DNA of 64,000 nt from Bacillus sp. EAC (GCF_002156875.1 NZ_NCSY01000006.1:248001-312000), one strand, 5' to 3'; shown: positions 1-10,469, counted from the first letter of the stretch. Notes: generated from the sequence alone by a model not told the origin. Program-made: numbers and translations.

Positions 1-97
1 TGACAGCAACTATCGTTAATAAGATATAAATTAAAGTAGTTAATAGCGCGCTACCAAAATTAAAGCCTTTTTTATTTGTTTGTATCTTAGTAGACAT
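1..97 (-). CDS. malG: Maltodextrin ABC transporter permease MalG (N-terminal part)
   Basis: Only the first 32 codons lie in the window; the gene runs off the left edge. It starts at ATG 97, one base after the malF stop, with the RBS GAGGAG inside the malF end, so the two are translationally coupled. The visible peptide has a short basic cytoplasmic N-terminus and then the start of a hydrophobic segment (LLTTLIYILLTIVAV), as in MalG-type inner-membrane permeases. It would form the second half of the maltose/maltodextrin import channel with MalF. The assignment rests mainly on position after malE-malF. Confidence 0.8.
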   Translation of the reverse strand, partial: MSTKIQTNKKGFNFGSALLTTLIYILLTIVAV

Positions 98-98
98 T

Positions 99-1511
99 TT
101 AGAACTCCTCCTCTTTAAATTGCTTTGTACGAGTAAAGTTCCAAGCAGAAATTGACCCAATTACTAGGAAGATTAAAATAGACATTACAGATGCCATGTT
201 GTACATACGGTTATCAAGCGTAAGTTTGTAAATCCAAGTAATTAATATATCAGTCGATCCAGCAAATTGATAATTTGGATTCGCTGGTCCACCTTCTGTT
301 AAGAAATAGATAACGTTGAAATTATTAAAGTTTGATGCAAATGACATAATCAATAATGGTGCTGTTGAAGCTAATACTAATGGGAATGTAATCTTCCAAA
401 ACTCTTGAGCTTTTGATGCCCCATCAATTTTAGCAGCTTCATAAATTTCTTTATCTAAGCTTGTCATTACGCCTGTCATTAATGCCATGAAATAAGGAAA
501 ACCTAACCACAAGTTAATAACTATGATTGTTGCACGAGCAATGTTTGGATGATGTGAATCTGTAAACCAACCAATCCGTTCATCTGTTAGCCCTATATTC
601 ACTAAGAATTGAGAGATTGGACCAAACTGTCCATTAAATAATGTTTTGAATACAAGTAATGAAATCATACTTGGTATTGCCCATGGTAAAATGTAAATCG
701 TACGCCAGAATTTTTTTCCTTTTACGCGACTACTATTTACAACGACAGCCATGAATAAGCCTCCGAAGAAACATGTAACCGTAGAAAGAATTGCCCAAAC
801 AAATGTCCAAACAAATACTCCAGTAAATGTATGAGTCCAAATTGGTAAACTAAATAAGTTGACAAAGTTTTCAAAACCTACCCAAGTTACTAGTTTAGTA
901 GGAGGTAAATGGAATTTATTATAGTCTGTGAATGCAATAAGTACACCAAAGATAATTGGCATTAACGAAATTAATGTAAGCATGACGATAGATGGAATTA
1001 AAACGATGAATTCGAACATCCCGTCCCATAAATCTCTAATGTATTCTCTTGAAGTTTGTATAGTTTGTGTTTCATTTAATTTTTTTCTTACTTTATACGC
1101 ATCTTTAATATTCCAATAATAGATTCCTATAAGGATAGAGATAAAGATTAATGCAATAATACCATTTATTAATAGTACAATAGAGTGATCGCCTTCAGTT
1201 AATCCTGTTATCCCCATCGTACGAGGTTGCGTTCCTAATGTCACTAATCCCCAAAAACCTTTTAAGAAAAATCCACCGTTTTCTCTTAAATAAAATCCTT
1301 CTGAAAGTGCATTATAATGTCCTGTAATCACTTCAATTGCAACAACTAGAATCTGAATTAAAAAGAAGAATAAACCTTTGATATACTGTTTATTTACTAC
1401 TTGTCCTAGTCCCCAAATAAATACAGAGAAAATGGCAGGTAGTGATGGGTTCATTTTCGATTTATTACTTGGTAAATTAGGCTCATGTCCAGTAACTTTT
1501 GCCGTTTCCAT
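99..1511 (-). CDS. malF: Maltodextrin ABC transporter permease MalF
   Basis: 470-residue polytopic membrane protein, the usual length for a Firmicute MalF. It has N-terminal hydrophobic segments, a long linker and then the conserved permease core. The EAA loop that contacts the ATPase is visible near the C-terminal third (EAAKIDGASKAQEFWKITFPL, shown here as its key residues E-A-A...D-G-A...F...P-L). It partners with MalG and the lipoprotein MalE to import maltodextrins. ATG 1511 follows a purine-rich GAGGGGGAGAG site. Gene order malE-malF-malG on the minus strand is the classical operon; no ATPase gene is present, so a shared MsmX-type ATPase is likely encoded elsewhere (inference). Confidence 0.93.
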   Translation of the reverse strand: METAKVTGHEPNLPSNKSKMNPSLPAIFSVFIWGLGQVVNKQYIKGLFFFLIQILVVAIEVITGHYNALSEGFYLRENGGFFLKGFWGLVTLGTQPRTMGITGLTEGDHSIVLLINGIIALIFISILIGIYYWNIKDAYKVRKKLNETQTIQTSREYIRDLWDGMFEFIVLIPSIVMLTLISLMPIIFGVLIAFTDYNKFHLPPTKLVTWVGFENFVNLFSLPIWTHTFTGVFVWTFVWAILSTVTCFFGGLFMAVVVNSSRVKGKKFWRTIYILPWAIPSMISLLVFKTLFNGQFGPISQFLVNIGLTDERIGWFTDSHHPNIARATIIVINLWLGFPYFMALMTGVMTSLDKEIYEAAKIDGASKAQEFWKITFPLVLASTAPLLIMSFASNFNNFNVIYFLTEGGPANPNYQFAGSTDILITWIYKLTLDNRMYNMASVMSILIFLVIGSISAWNFTRTKQFKEEEF

Positions 1512-1580
1512 TTCTTGCTCTCCCCCTCCCGTACCAAAAAATGGTACTACTATATGCTAAAACAATATCTTATTATCTAA

Positions 1581-1614
1581 AATTATGCAAACAACAGAAA
1601 CCGTTTGCATAATT
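1581..1614 (-). promoter_or_regulatory. 12-bp inverted repeat with embedded cre-like site between malE and malF
   Basis: AATTATGCAAAC and GTTTGCATAATT form a perfect 12-bp inverted repeat around a 10-base loop. Its right part also reads as a CcpA cre-like site on the minus strand (TGCAAACGGTTTCT, 1596-1609). It could be an RNA hairpin that differentiates malE from malF expression, or a LacI-family operator (CcpA/MalR). Confidence 0.5.
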
Positions 1615-1621
1615 AGTTGAT

Positions 1622-1657
1622 AATACAGCCTCTCACACTATATTGAGAGGCTGTATT
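1622..1657 (-). terminator. Strong hairpin directly after malE (attenuator or RNA-stabilising stem)
   Basis: A 14-bp perfect stem (AATACAGCCTCTCA with TGAGAGGCTGTATT) lies 11 bases after the malE stop. There is no U-run on the minus-strand side, so it is more likely a partial terminator or 3'-end stabiliser that keeps malE mRNA more abundant than malFG (inference from other binding-protein operons). Confidence 0.6.
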
Positions 1658-1667
1658 GATACTATAA

Positions 1668-3008
1668 TTATTTTTTTCCAGCTTGTAATGCGTTGTAATC
1701 GTCAACCGCTTTCTTTTGAGCTTGTTCAGGAGTCATTAAGCCATCCCAAACGTTTACGATCATATTTTTAGCAGGATCCCACCAGTTAGCCATTTCAGGA
1801 ATTGAAGGCATTGGTTTTGAGAATGCTGCTTGTGCTGCAACACCTTGTAGTAATACATCGTCGCTTAAGCCAGGTACTTCACTAGCATATTGTTCTTTAA
1901 GAGCTGGTAATTTGCCATTAGATTTGTAAAGTGCTTCTGCACCCTCTTTAGAACCTAAGAACATTGCGAAAATACGTGCTGCCGCAGGATGTTTAGAGTA
2001 AGAAGATACGTTAGCAATTTGGTTACCAGAGAAAGTAACTGGTTGTTGACCATTAATCATTGGTAATTTAGCAATTCCGAACTCAAATTTGTTTTTGTCA
2101 GCACCTTTTTGTACATCACCAATAGCCCAAGGACCAGTAATTAAGAAAGGTGTTTTACCTTTAGCAAATTCAAGAGTAGTTGTATCATTTGTAGCATCAG
2201 CAGAGTTTACATCCCAAATTGGACGAACTGCTTTTAAAGCTTCTAATCCAGCTTTTGCTTCTGGAGTATCGAATCCGATTTTGTCTGCATCATTTCCATC
2301 TTTACCAAATAAATCATAGCCATTAGCTGATAAGAAGAAATAACTTAAGTAAGAATTTCCAACTTCCCAACGAATTGTCCATTGGTTTTTCTTTTTGTTG
2401 TTATATGTTTTAGCTAATTCAGTAATTTGACTCCAATCTGTAGGAGCAGCATCTGAACCAGTTAATTGTTTTAATAATGTTTTGTTATAGAATAATGCTA
2501 CTGATTCTGTAGAAATAGGAACACCGTAAGCTTGATCGTCTTTCATTACTGTCCCAACTGAAGCATCTAAGAATCGATCTTTAATTTGATCAGTATATCT
2601 TCCCATTGGTCCGATAATTGCTGATTCTAAAGAAGCACCGATACCATCATGTGGTTGAACGAAAACGTCTGCACCTAATCCTGCTTCACCATCAAGTTCC
2701 ATTTTCGCACGAGTATCAACTGAACCAACTTTTTCATACTCGATTTTTACTTTTGGATACTTTGCATTGAACGCTTCTATGATAGCGTTTGCATAATCGT
2801 CATTATCTAACCATACTTTTAATGGAGCTTTACCATTTAATACATCGTCTTCCATTTTGTAACCATTTGCTTTTTCATCCCATGGAAGATCGTCTTTCTT
2901 TTTGTCCTTAGCAGTATTTGAAGCATCTTTTGATGATCCACAACCTGCTAATGCACCTAAACTTAAGCTTACCGTTGCAAATACAGCAAACATTGATTTT
3001 AGTTTCAC
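1668..3008 (-). CDS. malE: Maltodextrin-binding lipoprotein MalE
   Basis: 446-residue extracellular solute-binding protein of ABC importer family 1. The signal peptide begins with a basic stretch, followed by a hydrophobic core and the lipobox LAGC, so the mature protein is a lipoprotein on the outer face of the membrane. Start: GTG 3008 is chosen because AGGGGG sits 7 bases upstream; an in-frame ATG 45 bases further up lacks such a site. It captures maltodextrins for MalF-MalG. It is followed by a strong hairpin before malF, and preceded by two cre-like sites, consistent with carbon catabolite control. Sugar preference is inferred from neighbours. Confidence 0.92.
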   Translation of the reverse strand: MKLKSMFAVFATVSLSLGALAGCGSSKDASNTAKDKKKDDLPWDEKANGYKMEDDVLNGKAPLKVWLDNDDYANAIIEAFNAKYPKVKIEYEKVGSVDTRAKMELDGEAGLGADVFVQPHDGIGASLESAIIGPMGRYTDQIKDRFLDASVGTVMKDDQAYGVPISTESVALFYNKTLLKQLTGSDAAPTDWSQITELAKTYNNKKKNQWTIRWEVGNSYLSYFFLSANGYDLFGKDGNDADKIGFDTPEAKAGLEALKAVRPIWDVNSADATNDTTTLEFAKGKTPFLITGPWAIGDVQKGADKNKFEFGIAKLPMINGQQPVTFSGNQIANVSSYSKHPAAARIFAMFLGSKEGAEALYKSNGKLPALKEQYASEVPGLSDDVLLQGVAAQAAFSKPMPSIPEMANWWDPAKNMIVNVWDGLMTPEQAQKKAVDDYNALQAGKK

Positions 3009-3048
3009 TTTTTTTCCCCCTAATAGAGTTATCTTTTTCATAAAGTAT

Positions 3049-3062
3049 AGCAAACGCTTTCA
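3049..3062 (-). promoter_or_regulatory. cre-like operator upstream of malE
   Basis: Minus strand reads TGAAAGCGTTTGCT, one base off the CcpA cre consensus TGWAANCGNTNWCA. It lies about 40 bases before the malE start, so CcpA or a MalR-type LacI regulator bound here could block transcription. Confidence 0.65.
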
Positions 3063-3136
3063 CACTTTTATAATAATCTACTAAAATATGAAAGTCAAAC
3101 AAATTAGTATATTTTTATTTTTGTTTTAATTATGTA

Positions 3137-3150
3137 TATAAGCGCTTACA
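3137..3150 (-). promoter_or_regulatory. Second cre-like operator upstream of malE
   Basis: Minus strand reads TGTAAGCGCTTATA, with the central CG dyad and flanking A/T of cre sites. It lies about 130 bases before malE, a typical upstream position for CcpA/MalR control. Confidence 0.6.
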
Positions 3151-3280
3151 TTTCTGCTTTTTAGACACTCTTAAAACTCTTAAAATAAACTATATACCCG
3201 TTTTCAATAGAGCTTTTCCATATAAATATATTACCCAATTTTACTTAGAATTCCATTTTTAAAAATTATTTCTTTCGATA

Positions 3281-3320
3281 AAAAAACAGAAGAGAACTCT
3301 TACCGTTTCCCTTCTGTTTT
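3281..3320 (-). terminator. Terminator of the DUF1189 gene
   Basis: Minus strand reads AAAACAGAAG, an 18-base loop, then CTTCTG and seven T. It lies just after the stop of the 3329-4102 gene and upstream of the malE promoter region. Confidence 0.7.
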
Positions 3321-3328
3321 TATTGATA

Positions 3329-4102
3329 TTACGCTATTTTGTTGTATTTTCGATAGATGTAAAAACTAAATAATACAGTACCAAAATTAAATACAATATA
3401 GACAAATGCCATTGAGAATAATGTCCCTATTATAAATGCAAATATTGCTGGAACTGTTGCCGCATATGATAGAAATGAGAAGAATTGTCTATATGTCAAT
3501 TTTTTAGAATTTCCAATATTAAACAGTAGTGCCATTAAGGCAACAATTGCGATAAAAATTATATTCGTAAATATAGTTATTGGGTAGAATAATTGCATCG
3601 CCATTGCAACTGCTTGCATTTTGACACTTGATACTACTCCAATCATAATTTGATTATAATTTTTTTGCTTAAGTGCATCGATTAATTGATCATTGTATCC
3701 ACCATATAAATCAAAACCTACTATGCTTACATGCACATGTTCTTTGCCTAAAACAACCGTTGTTTTCTGTGCCTCTTTCATTTCATATTGATCGTTAGGA
3801 TCAAATACGATTTGTTGACTTTTACGCTCTATGGTTGTTAATTTTCCAGATGAACATGTTAAAGTATTATCTTTATAATTGCAATTTGGAACTTCCTTCT
3901 TCCATTCATTACTTTCGTAAAATGGTGAAAACACTCGTTCAGCTAATCTTTGAGAATCAGTTTGAATAATTTGAAAAACTAATGGAAACGCAATTAATGA
4001 TCCCACTAAAATACTTTGAATGAAAACAAAAATTAGTTTACTCTCTTTTGTTTCATATATATTTTTTAACCTAAATCGGTTATTAAAAAAACGTCGTAGC
4101 AA
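3329..4102 (-). CDS. DUF1189 membrane protein, MalA-like (maltodextrin utilisation)
   Basis: 257 residues. One membrane segment lies near residues 27-47, then an extracellular domain of about 110 residues with two cysteines (NCNY, TCSS), then three or four membrane segments at the C-terminus. This is the architecture of DUF1189, the family that includes streptococcal MalA, found beside maltodextrin operons but of unknown mechanism. Start is TTG 4102 preceded by GAGGAGGAGA. It lies between malE and the divergent GH13 enzyme, with its own terminator, which supports a role linked to maltodextrin use. Family recognition is by pattern only. Confidence 0.75.
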   Translation of the reverse strand: MLRRFFNNRFRLKNIYETKESKLIFVFIQSILVGSLIAFPLVFQIIQTDSQRLAERVFSPFYESNEWKKEVPNCNYKDNTLTCSSGKLTTIERKSQQIVFDPNDQYEMKEAQKTTVVLGKEHVHVSIVGFDLYGGYNDQLIDALKQKNYNQIMIGVVSSVKMQAVAMAMQLFYPITIFTNIIFIAIVALMALLFNIGNSKKLTYRQFFSFLSYAATVPAIFAFIIGTLFSMAFVYIVFNFGTVLFSFYIYRKYNKIA

Positions 4103-4212
4103 GTCTTCTCCTCCTCAAAACTATCTTTTCTTTTCATCTTTATGACATATTATACATTTATTAAGAGGTAAATAAAAATGAATATGTTGCCATATTTTAG
4201 AAATGAAAAGAA

Positions 4213-4262
4213 TTGACATTAACTGCGATTAATTATAATCTTTTTTTAAGCAAACGATTGTC
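4213..4262 (+). promoter_or_regulatory. Promoter and cre-like half site before the GH13 gene
   Basis: TTGACA (4213-4218) and TATAAT (4234-4239) are perfect hexamers but only 15 bases apart. GCAAACGATTG at 4251-4261 resembles a LacI-family half site over the expected start region, so maltose-responsive repression is plausible. Confidence 0.45.
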
Positions 4263-4273
4263 CAAATTGATGA

Positions 4274-6040
<1,767 letters not shown>

Positions 6041-6049
6041 AATAAAAAA

Positions 6050-6078
6050 GGGTGTCTTAATGCACAGACACCCTTTTT
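6050..6078 (+). terminator. Terminator of the GH13 gene
   Basis: GGGTGTCT, 8-base loop, AGACACCC and a T-run: a clean Rho-independent terminator 10 bases after the stop. Confidence 0.9.
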
Positions 6079-6103
6079 TATTGTGAAAAGGAAGGGAAGG
6101 AAT

Positions 6104-7504
6104 TTGGAACCCACAGAAAAGATACAACCACGTGAAAAACCGCTCTCCCTTTTGCATATAACTTGGCCAATATTTATTGAAATCTTATTATTCATGCTAA
6201 TGGGCAGTGTCGATACATTGATGCTTAGTAGGTATTCTGATCAAGCCGTTGCCGCAGTCGGAGTTGCTTCACAAGTAATGGGATTAGTAACATTATTATT
6301 CGGTTTTGTAACTGCAGGGACCTCAATATTAGTAGCCCAGTATTTAGGTGCGAAAGATGAACGCAAAGCTAAAGAAGTTTTTACAGTATCAATTTTAGCT
6401 AACTTTGGAATTGGTATTATGATTAGCGTTCTTCTTTATTTTTTCTCTCCCTATATATTAAAGTTGATGGGGTTAGATGCAGATTTAATTGTACGTGGAA
6501 ATTCATTTTTAAAAATCGTTGGTGTCTTTATGTTTATTCAGGCAATCATGATGACAATATCAGCCACGTTACGCAGCTATGGATTCACTAAAGATATGAT
6601 GAAAGTAACGATTTTAATGAATATTCTTAATGCGATTGGTAACTATTTTGTCATTTTTGGGCCATTTGGTTTACCTGTATTAGGTGAATCTGGTGTAGCC
6701 TGGTCTACTTCAACAGCAAGGATTATCTGTACAGTTATTATTATTTTTATTTTTATGAAACGCATTGGATTTATTTCGTTCAAAAAAGTTATTCAGTCTA
6801 AACCAATTGAACACATTAGAAATTTATTCAAAATTGGTATCCCTGCTGCTGGTGAAAATATCTCATATAATGCGTCACAAATTATCATTACAATTTTTAT
6901 CACAATGATTGGTACTGAGGCTTTAACGACAAAAGTATATGCTCAGAATATCATGATGTATATTTTCTTGTTTTCAGTCGCTATAGGTCAAGGTGAGCAA
7001 ATAATAATTGGTAGACTCGTTGGTGCTAGGGAATTAAGAACTGCTTATGATCATTGTATTCGAAGCTTAAAACTAGGAATATTAATTTCAACATCAATGG
7101 CTATCTTGGGTGCTCTTTTCGCCAAACCATTATTATCGATTTTTACAGACAATCAACACATCATTCACACAGGTAGTTTATTACTTATGTGCACAATAAT
7201 TCTTGAACCTGGTCGTGCATTTAACTTAATCGTAATCAGCTCTTTACGTGCTGCTGGTGACGTAAAGTTCCCTGTAATGATGGGTATTTTATCGATGTGG
7301 GGAGTTAGCATCCCAATCGCTTATATTTTAGGAATTCATTTCGAATTAGGTTTAGTCGGAGTATGGATTGGTTTTATTGCAGATGAATGGATTCGTGGAC
7401 TCCTGATGTTATGGAGATGGCGTTCTAGAAAATGGGAAAATGCATCTTTTGTTCAAGAGCGTTCTTTAAACGAGGAAAGCGGAAGCGCTACTATATCAAG
7501 CTAA
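6104..7504 (+). CDS. MATE family multidrug/sodium efflux protein
   Basis: 466 residues with about twelve hydrophobic segments in two similar halves. The first half carries SVDTLMLSRYSDQAVAAVG and the second IPAAGENISYNASQ, typical of NorM/DinF-type MATE exporters that expel organic cations or drugs using Na+ or H+ gradients. TTG 6104 is preferred because GGAAGGGAAGG lies just before it; an upstream GTG at 6083 abuts the preceding terminator. It stands alone and ends at a bidirectional terminator. Substrate unknown. Confidence 0.85.
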   Translation: MEPTEKIQPREKPLSLLHITWPIFIEILLFMLMGSVDTLMLSRYSDQAVAAVGVASQVMGLVTLLFGFVTAGTSILVAQYLGAKDERKAKEVFTVSILANFGIGIMISVLLYFFSPYILKLMGLDADLIVRGNSFLKIVGVFMFIQAIMMTISATLRSYGFTKDMMKVTILMNILNAIGNYFVIFGPFGLPVLGESGVAWSTSTARIICTVIIIFIFMKRIGFISFKKVIQSKPIEHIRNLFKIGIPAAGENISYNASQIIITIFITMIGTEALTTKVYAQNIMMYIFLFSVAIGQGEQIIIGRLVGARELRTAYDHCIRSLKLGILISTSMAILGALFAKPLLSIFTDNQHIIHTGSLLLMCTIILEPGRAFNLIVISSLRAAGDVKFPVMMGILSMWGVSIPIAYILGIHFELGLVGVWIGFIADEWIRGLLMLWRWRSRKWENASFVQERSLNEESGSATISS

Positions 7505-7526
7505 ATTAATCTGAATGATAAAAAAA

Positions 7527-7563
7527 GTAGAAATTGACACGATTGCTCAATTTCTACTTTTTT
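7527..7563. terminator. Bidirectional terminator between MATE and DUF1292 genes
   Basis: GTAGAAATTGA and TCAATTTCTAC pair perfectly, with A-run and T-run on either side, serving the convergent genes. Confidence 0.9.
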
Positions 7564-7574
7564 ATTGTTCATAA

Positions 7575-7844
7575 TTATGCTTCTTCTCTTAGCACTTCAT
7601 CGAATGCCTTTGAAACTTTTTCAAACTCTTCTTCAGTTTCAATATCAAAGAATTCTCCGTTTTCTTCTACTCTTAAAAAGAAAACATCAATATCTTCTTC
7701 GCTTTCTCGTTCAACTTCTTCAACTAATCCAACAGCTATGTATTCAATACCTTCAATTCCGATCGAACCTAATACTTCATAATCTTGCTCTTCATCATTC
7801 TCATAACTAAGTGTTAGAATTTCGCCTACTTCAATTTTTTCCAT
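7575..7844 (-). CDS. DUF1292 family acidic protein
   Basis: 89 residues, strongly acidic (E/D rich), beginning MEKIEVGEILTLSYENDEEQ. This matches small DUF1292 proteins (YrzB-like) of Firmicutes, soluble beta-rich proteins of unknown function. ATG 7844 is chosen because GAGAGGG stands upstream; the longer reading frame has no RBS. Single gene convergent with the MATE gene. Confidence 0.75.
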   Translation of the reverse strand: MEKIEVGEILTLSYENDEEQDYEVLGSIGIEGIEYIAVGLVEEVERESEEDIDVFFLRVEENGEFFDIETEEEFEKVSKAFDEVLREEA

Positions 7845-8101
7845 GGAAACAAACCCTCTCTTGTATGTAAATTCAACTTGCATAAAGTAAATCTAATCTT
7901 TATGTTCCCTTAGTGTATCAGATTGATGCGAAAATCTTAAATTTTTTTATGAAATAATTATGAAATGAGCATATTCCCACCAACTCAATAATATGATGAT
8001 AAAAACACCGAATCGTTTTGTAACTATCCAGTTAATTTAGTTGGACAAGCATTGAAATCTTCAAATATCAGATTTTTTCTATATTTAAGGGGGATCATTT
8101 A

Positions 8102-8410
8102 ATGTCAAATTTAGTTACTAGTCAAAAACAATCTTATTCGAATGGGTCTTCAAAATTCACTTCTTTCTTTAAAAGGTTTACGAATATGGAATTATATGAA
8201 GTTACTCCAACCCAAATTTTACATAACGAGCTACGCAACTTACAAAAACAGTTGGAGTTTAAAGAAATTAATTTCAGTCATGCAGAACCAGAATATATAG
8301 ATGTTGCGATTATGGAATTAGAAGCAGTTCGTGCAAAATATAGTATTACTGTTAGACACTTAAAAAAAATAACAGATGAAAATATTCTTAATCAAAAGCT
8401 GCTTTCGTAA
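8102..8410 (+). CDS. Small helical protein, DUF2508-like
   Basis: 102 residues with a Ser-rich N-terminus and then a predicted helical hairpin from about residue 36. The pattern ELRNLQKQLEF...EPEYIDVAIMELEAVRAKYSITVRHLKK recalls DUF2508/YaaL proteins, but the match is from memory and weak. GGGGGA lies 8 bases before ATG. No membrane segment. The function is unknown. Confidence 0.55.
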   Translation: MSNLVTSQKQSYSNGSSKFTSFFKRFTNMELYEVTPTQILHNELRNLQKQLEFKEINFSHAEPEYIDVAIMELEAVRAKYSITVRHLKKITDENILNQKLLS

Positions 8411-8432
8411 ACATCCTTAACACTTAAGTTGA

Positions 8433-8468
8433 GGATAGCGGTTTTCCACTTCAGTATTCTCGCTATCC
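8433..8468. repeat. Inverted repeat in a GC-rich intergenic patch
   Basis: GGATAGCG (8433-8440) pairs with CGCTATCC (8461-8468). The following 25 bases (CTGTCGCGGCCCGATCAGG) are much richer in G+C than surroundings. Lies between the DUF2508-like gene and its terminator; may be a repeat remnant. Confidence 0.4.
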
Positions 8469-8498
8469 CTGTCGCGGCCCGATCAGGACCCTCTTCAC

Positions 8499-8540
8499 AA
8501 AAAAGGAGACAAAAACTAATTCGTTTTGCCTCCTTTTTTT
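8499..8540. terminator. Bidirectional terminator
   Basis: AAAAAAGGAGACAAAA pairs with TTTTGCCTCCTTTTTT with one mismatch; serves the convergent genes on both sides. Confidence 0.8.
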
Positions 8541-8546
8541 ATTTCA

Positions 8547-9131
8547 TTATTTTCCTTTTTTTACTTTATAATCAATTTGACCTTCAATTTTAAATTTCTT
8601 ATTAACTTTTTTGCCATTTACAGTGGATTCAATATCAAATTCAGCATAACCATTCATAACATAATAACCAAAGGGTGGTTTGCCTTTTGCTATTTGTTTC
8701 ATAAAGTTAATATAAGTTTTTGTATCATCTGCACTATATACCACGCCACCATTGTATGAACCTTTTATAGGTTTTCTTTTAATTAAAATAGTTTTCACTA
8801 AAGGCATATTCATAAAGTATGGTATATCATAATTTCTGGTTTTTTCTTCTACATTAAAATAAAACGGCGATTCAGCATGACTGATTGTAATTTTGTTCAA
8901 TTTCCCGACATATTCTAATTCAGCGTGTATTTTTAAAGCTTCTCCCTCTTTATACTCTTTCTTGTCAGAGACCAGTCGATAAACAAAATCTCCGTCTCTT
9001 ACTTCTACATTTGTATTTTTCACTTTATACTGATCTAAAATTGAACTGTCTTTCTTTGTATCCTCTTTAGTAGTACAACTTGATAAAATAAAAACACAAA
9101 TTAAGCTTATAAAAATAAAATACTTTTTCAT
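8547..9131 (-). CDS. Lipoprotein of unknown function
   Basis: 194 residues. The signal peptide MKKYFIFISLICVFILSSC ends in a lipobox, so it should be lipid-anchored outside the membrane. The mature part has regularly spaced hydrophobic and charged strands (VYRLVSDKKEYKEGEALKIHAELEYVG), like an immunoglobulin-type beta domain. ATG 9131 follows GGAGG with 6-base spacing; the longer frame has no RBS. The family was not recognised. Confidence 0.75.
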   Translation of the reverse strand: MKKYFIFISLICVFILSSCTTKEDTKKDSSILDQYKVKNTNVEVRDGDFVYRLVSDKKEYKEGEALKIHAELEYVGKLNKITISHAESPFYFNVEEKTRNYDIPYFMNMPLVKTILIKRKPIKGSYNGGVVYSADDTKTYINFMKQIAKGKPPFGYYVMNGYAEFDIESTVNGKKVNKKFKIEGQIDYKVKKGK

Positions 9132-9249
9132 ACAATCCTCCACGTTACTCGTAGTTGTTTTCTTCACTTCACTTTTATCAGAAATTTAAATATTAACAAA
9201 ATTTAATTTTATCATAAATTTTCCAGTTCAAAAGGTGCTTTGAACCTAT

Positions 9250-9563
9250 CTATTTAATGTTGTTAAATAATAATGATAGTCTCAATGGAAAGACAACCAT
9301 ATAAGAAAATATGTAAATATAATAGTAGTTAACCACATCTTGATCTTTAATTGAGACCTCTTCTGGAATAGTAGGTTTATATACTACTAAAGCTGAAAAA
9401 ACACATAGAAATTTAACAAATAAATTGCTACAATTCCAATACCTACCCCTAAAAATAATAAGAATAACCTTTTTATTAACATCATTTTTTTACCGAAAAT
9501 AGACATCCACAAGCAAACTACACCTACAAGCATTAATAAGATTGAGAGTAAAATTATCACCAT
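9250..9563 (-). pseudogene. Small three-helix membrane protein with a one-base frameshift
   Basis: From ATG 9563 (GAGGGTG upstream) 58 codons read as a two-segment membrane protein, MVIILLSILLMLVGVVC onward, and stop at 9387. Adding one base to the T6 run (9396-9401) restores a frame continuing ALVVYKPTIPEEVSIKDQD and then a third hydrophobic segment, stopping at 9250; total about 104 residues. Either a real deletion in a homopolymer, a phase-variable tract or a sequencing error. The family is unknown. Confidence 0.6.
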
Positions 9564-9594
9564 TTTTACACCCTCATTCCTAATTTATGAATTT

Positions 9595-10092
9595 CTAGTC
9601 CTGCTCAGGTTCAACAAGGTCTGTATCAGGAGGATAGTAACCTAAATGACGAGCCATTGATACGATTTGTCCTTTATGATGAAACTCATGTGTTTCGGTA
9701 TGAGTTAAAAGCCAAAGGGGAGTTGTAATCCACGGTTCTTTTTGCCACTTCACCTGATTCGCAATATTTTCGAACCAGCGAGAATTGAATTCATCTAAGA
9801 AACGTTGTACTACTTCATCTACTAACTTAAATCTTTCTCTAACATTCTTTACATCTGAATGTTCGATTTCATAATCAGTAGCAAACTTAAAATCAGACTG
9901 CTTAAGAGCAAATCTTCCCAGCCACCCTAAGTAGCAATCAGCAACGTGTAGATGTGTCCTAATTATAGTCGTGTTCCCGAAGTTTGGAACCGTTTTGTGC
10001 AAATATAGCAAAGGAATCTCTTCTAAAAACAAAAATAACGCTTGTCTTGTGGAACTTATAAAACTATATTGCTGTTTTAACACATCTAGCAC
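9595..10092 (-). CDS. DinB family protein (YfiT-like metal-binding four-helix bundle)
   Basis: 165 residues, the usual length for DinB/YfiT. The metal-binding histidines of the family appear in HLHVADCY near residue 48 and in THTETHEFHHKGQ near residue 130. Such proteins are four-helix bundles; many are thiol-dependent (bacillithiol) transferases. Start is uncertain: GTG 10092 is the longest, but GGTGA spacing also fits GTG 10083. Monocistronic on the minus strand. Reaction unknown. Confidence 0.8.
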   Translation of the reverse strand: MLDVLKQQYSFISSTRQALFLFLEEIPLLYLHKTVPNFGNTTIIRTHLHVADCYLGWLGRFALKQSDFKFATDYEIEHSDVKNVRERFKLVDEVVQRFLDEFNSRWFENIANQVKWQKEPWITTPLWLLTHTETHEFHHKGQIVSMARHLGYYPPDTDLVEPEQD

Positions 10093-10253
10093 TCACCATC
10101 AGTCCTCTCTATATAAAAAAATTAAAACTAAGTTTATTACTATCAGTTAGAAGTAGGTTTTTTCAACTATGTCCCCTTTACTATATTTATTTCTTTAGTA
10201 TTTGAGTATGAAATTTTATTTTTCTTTTTGATAAAACTGCCAATTCGTCCAAT

Positions 10254-10278
10254 AAAAAACAGACTACTTATGTAGTCT
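10254..10278 (-). terminator. Orphan hairpin with U-run, part of the composite repeat
   Basis: AGACTAC, loop TTAT, GTAGTCT with an A6 run on its left makes a minus-strand terminator, but no minus-strand gene ends here. Left-flank sequence ACTGCCAATTCGTCCAATAAA matches other copies of the composite repeat. Confidence 0.6.
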
Positions 10279-10435
10279 ATCGCTGGTGTAAAAAGTGATT
10301 ATCTTTAATGATTATCCTTAAAGTATTTGTACGTGGATAGAACTTCCACCCCTCCTGATTATCACATTAATTATTAATAATTCTATTAAAAAGGGACGAA
10401 AACCTTTTTCTACTAAACTGGGAATAAGTTTAATT

Positions 10436-10457
10436 AAAAAAGACTGCCGAAGCAGCC
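10436..10457 (-). terminator. Terminator of the 10540-11103 acetyltransferase
   Basis: Minus strand reads GGCTGC, tetraloop TTCG, GCAGTC and T6. The nearly identical hairpin recurs at 11949-11971 and relatives occur at 23658 and 30316. Confidence 0.85.
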
Positions 10458-10469
10458 TTCAAGATCATT

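Noticed and set aside
8433-8490. Possible tRNA or structured RNA in the GC-rich patch
   Set aside because: No cloverleaf or CCA end; only a short inverted repeat is visible.
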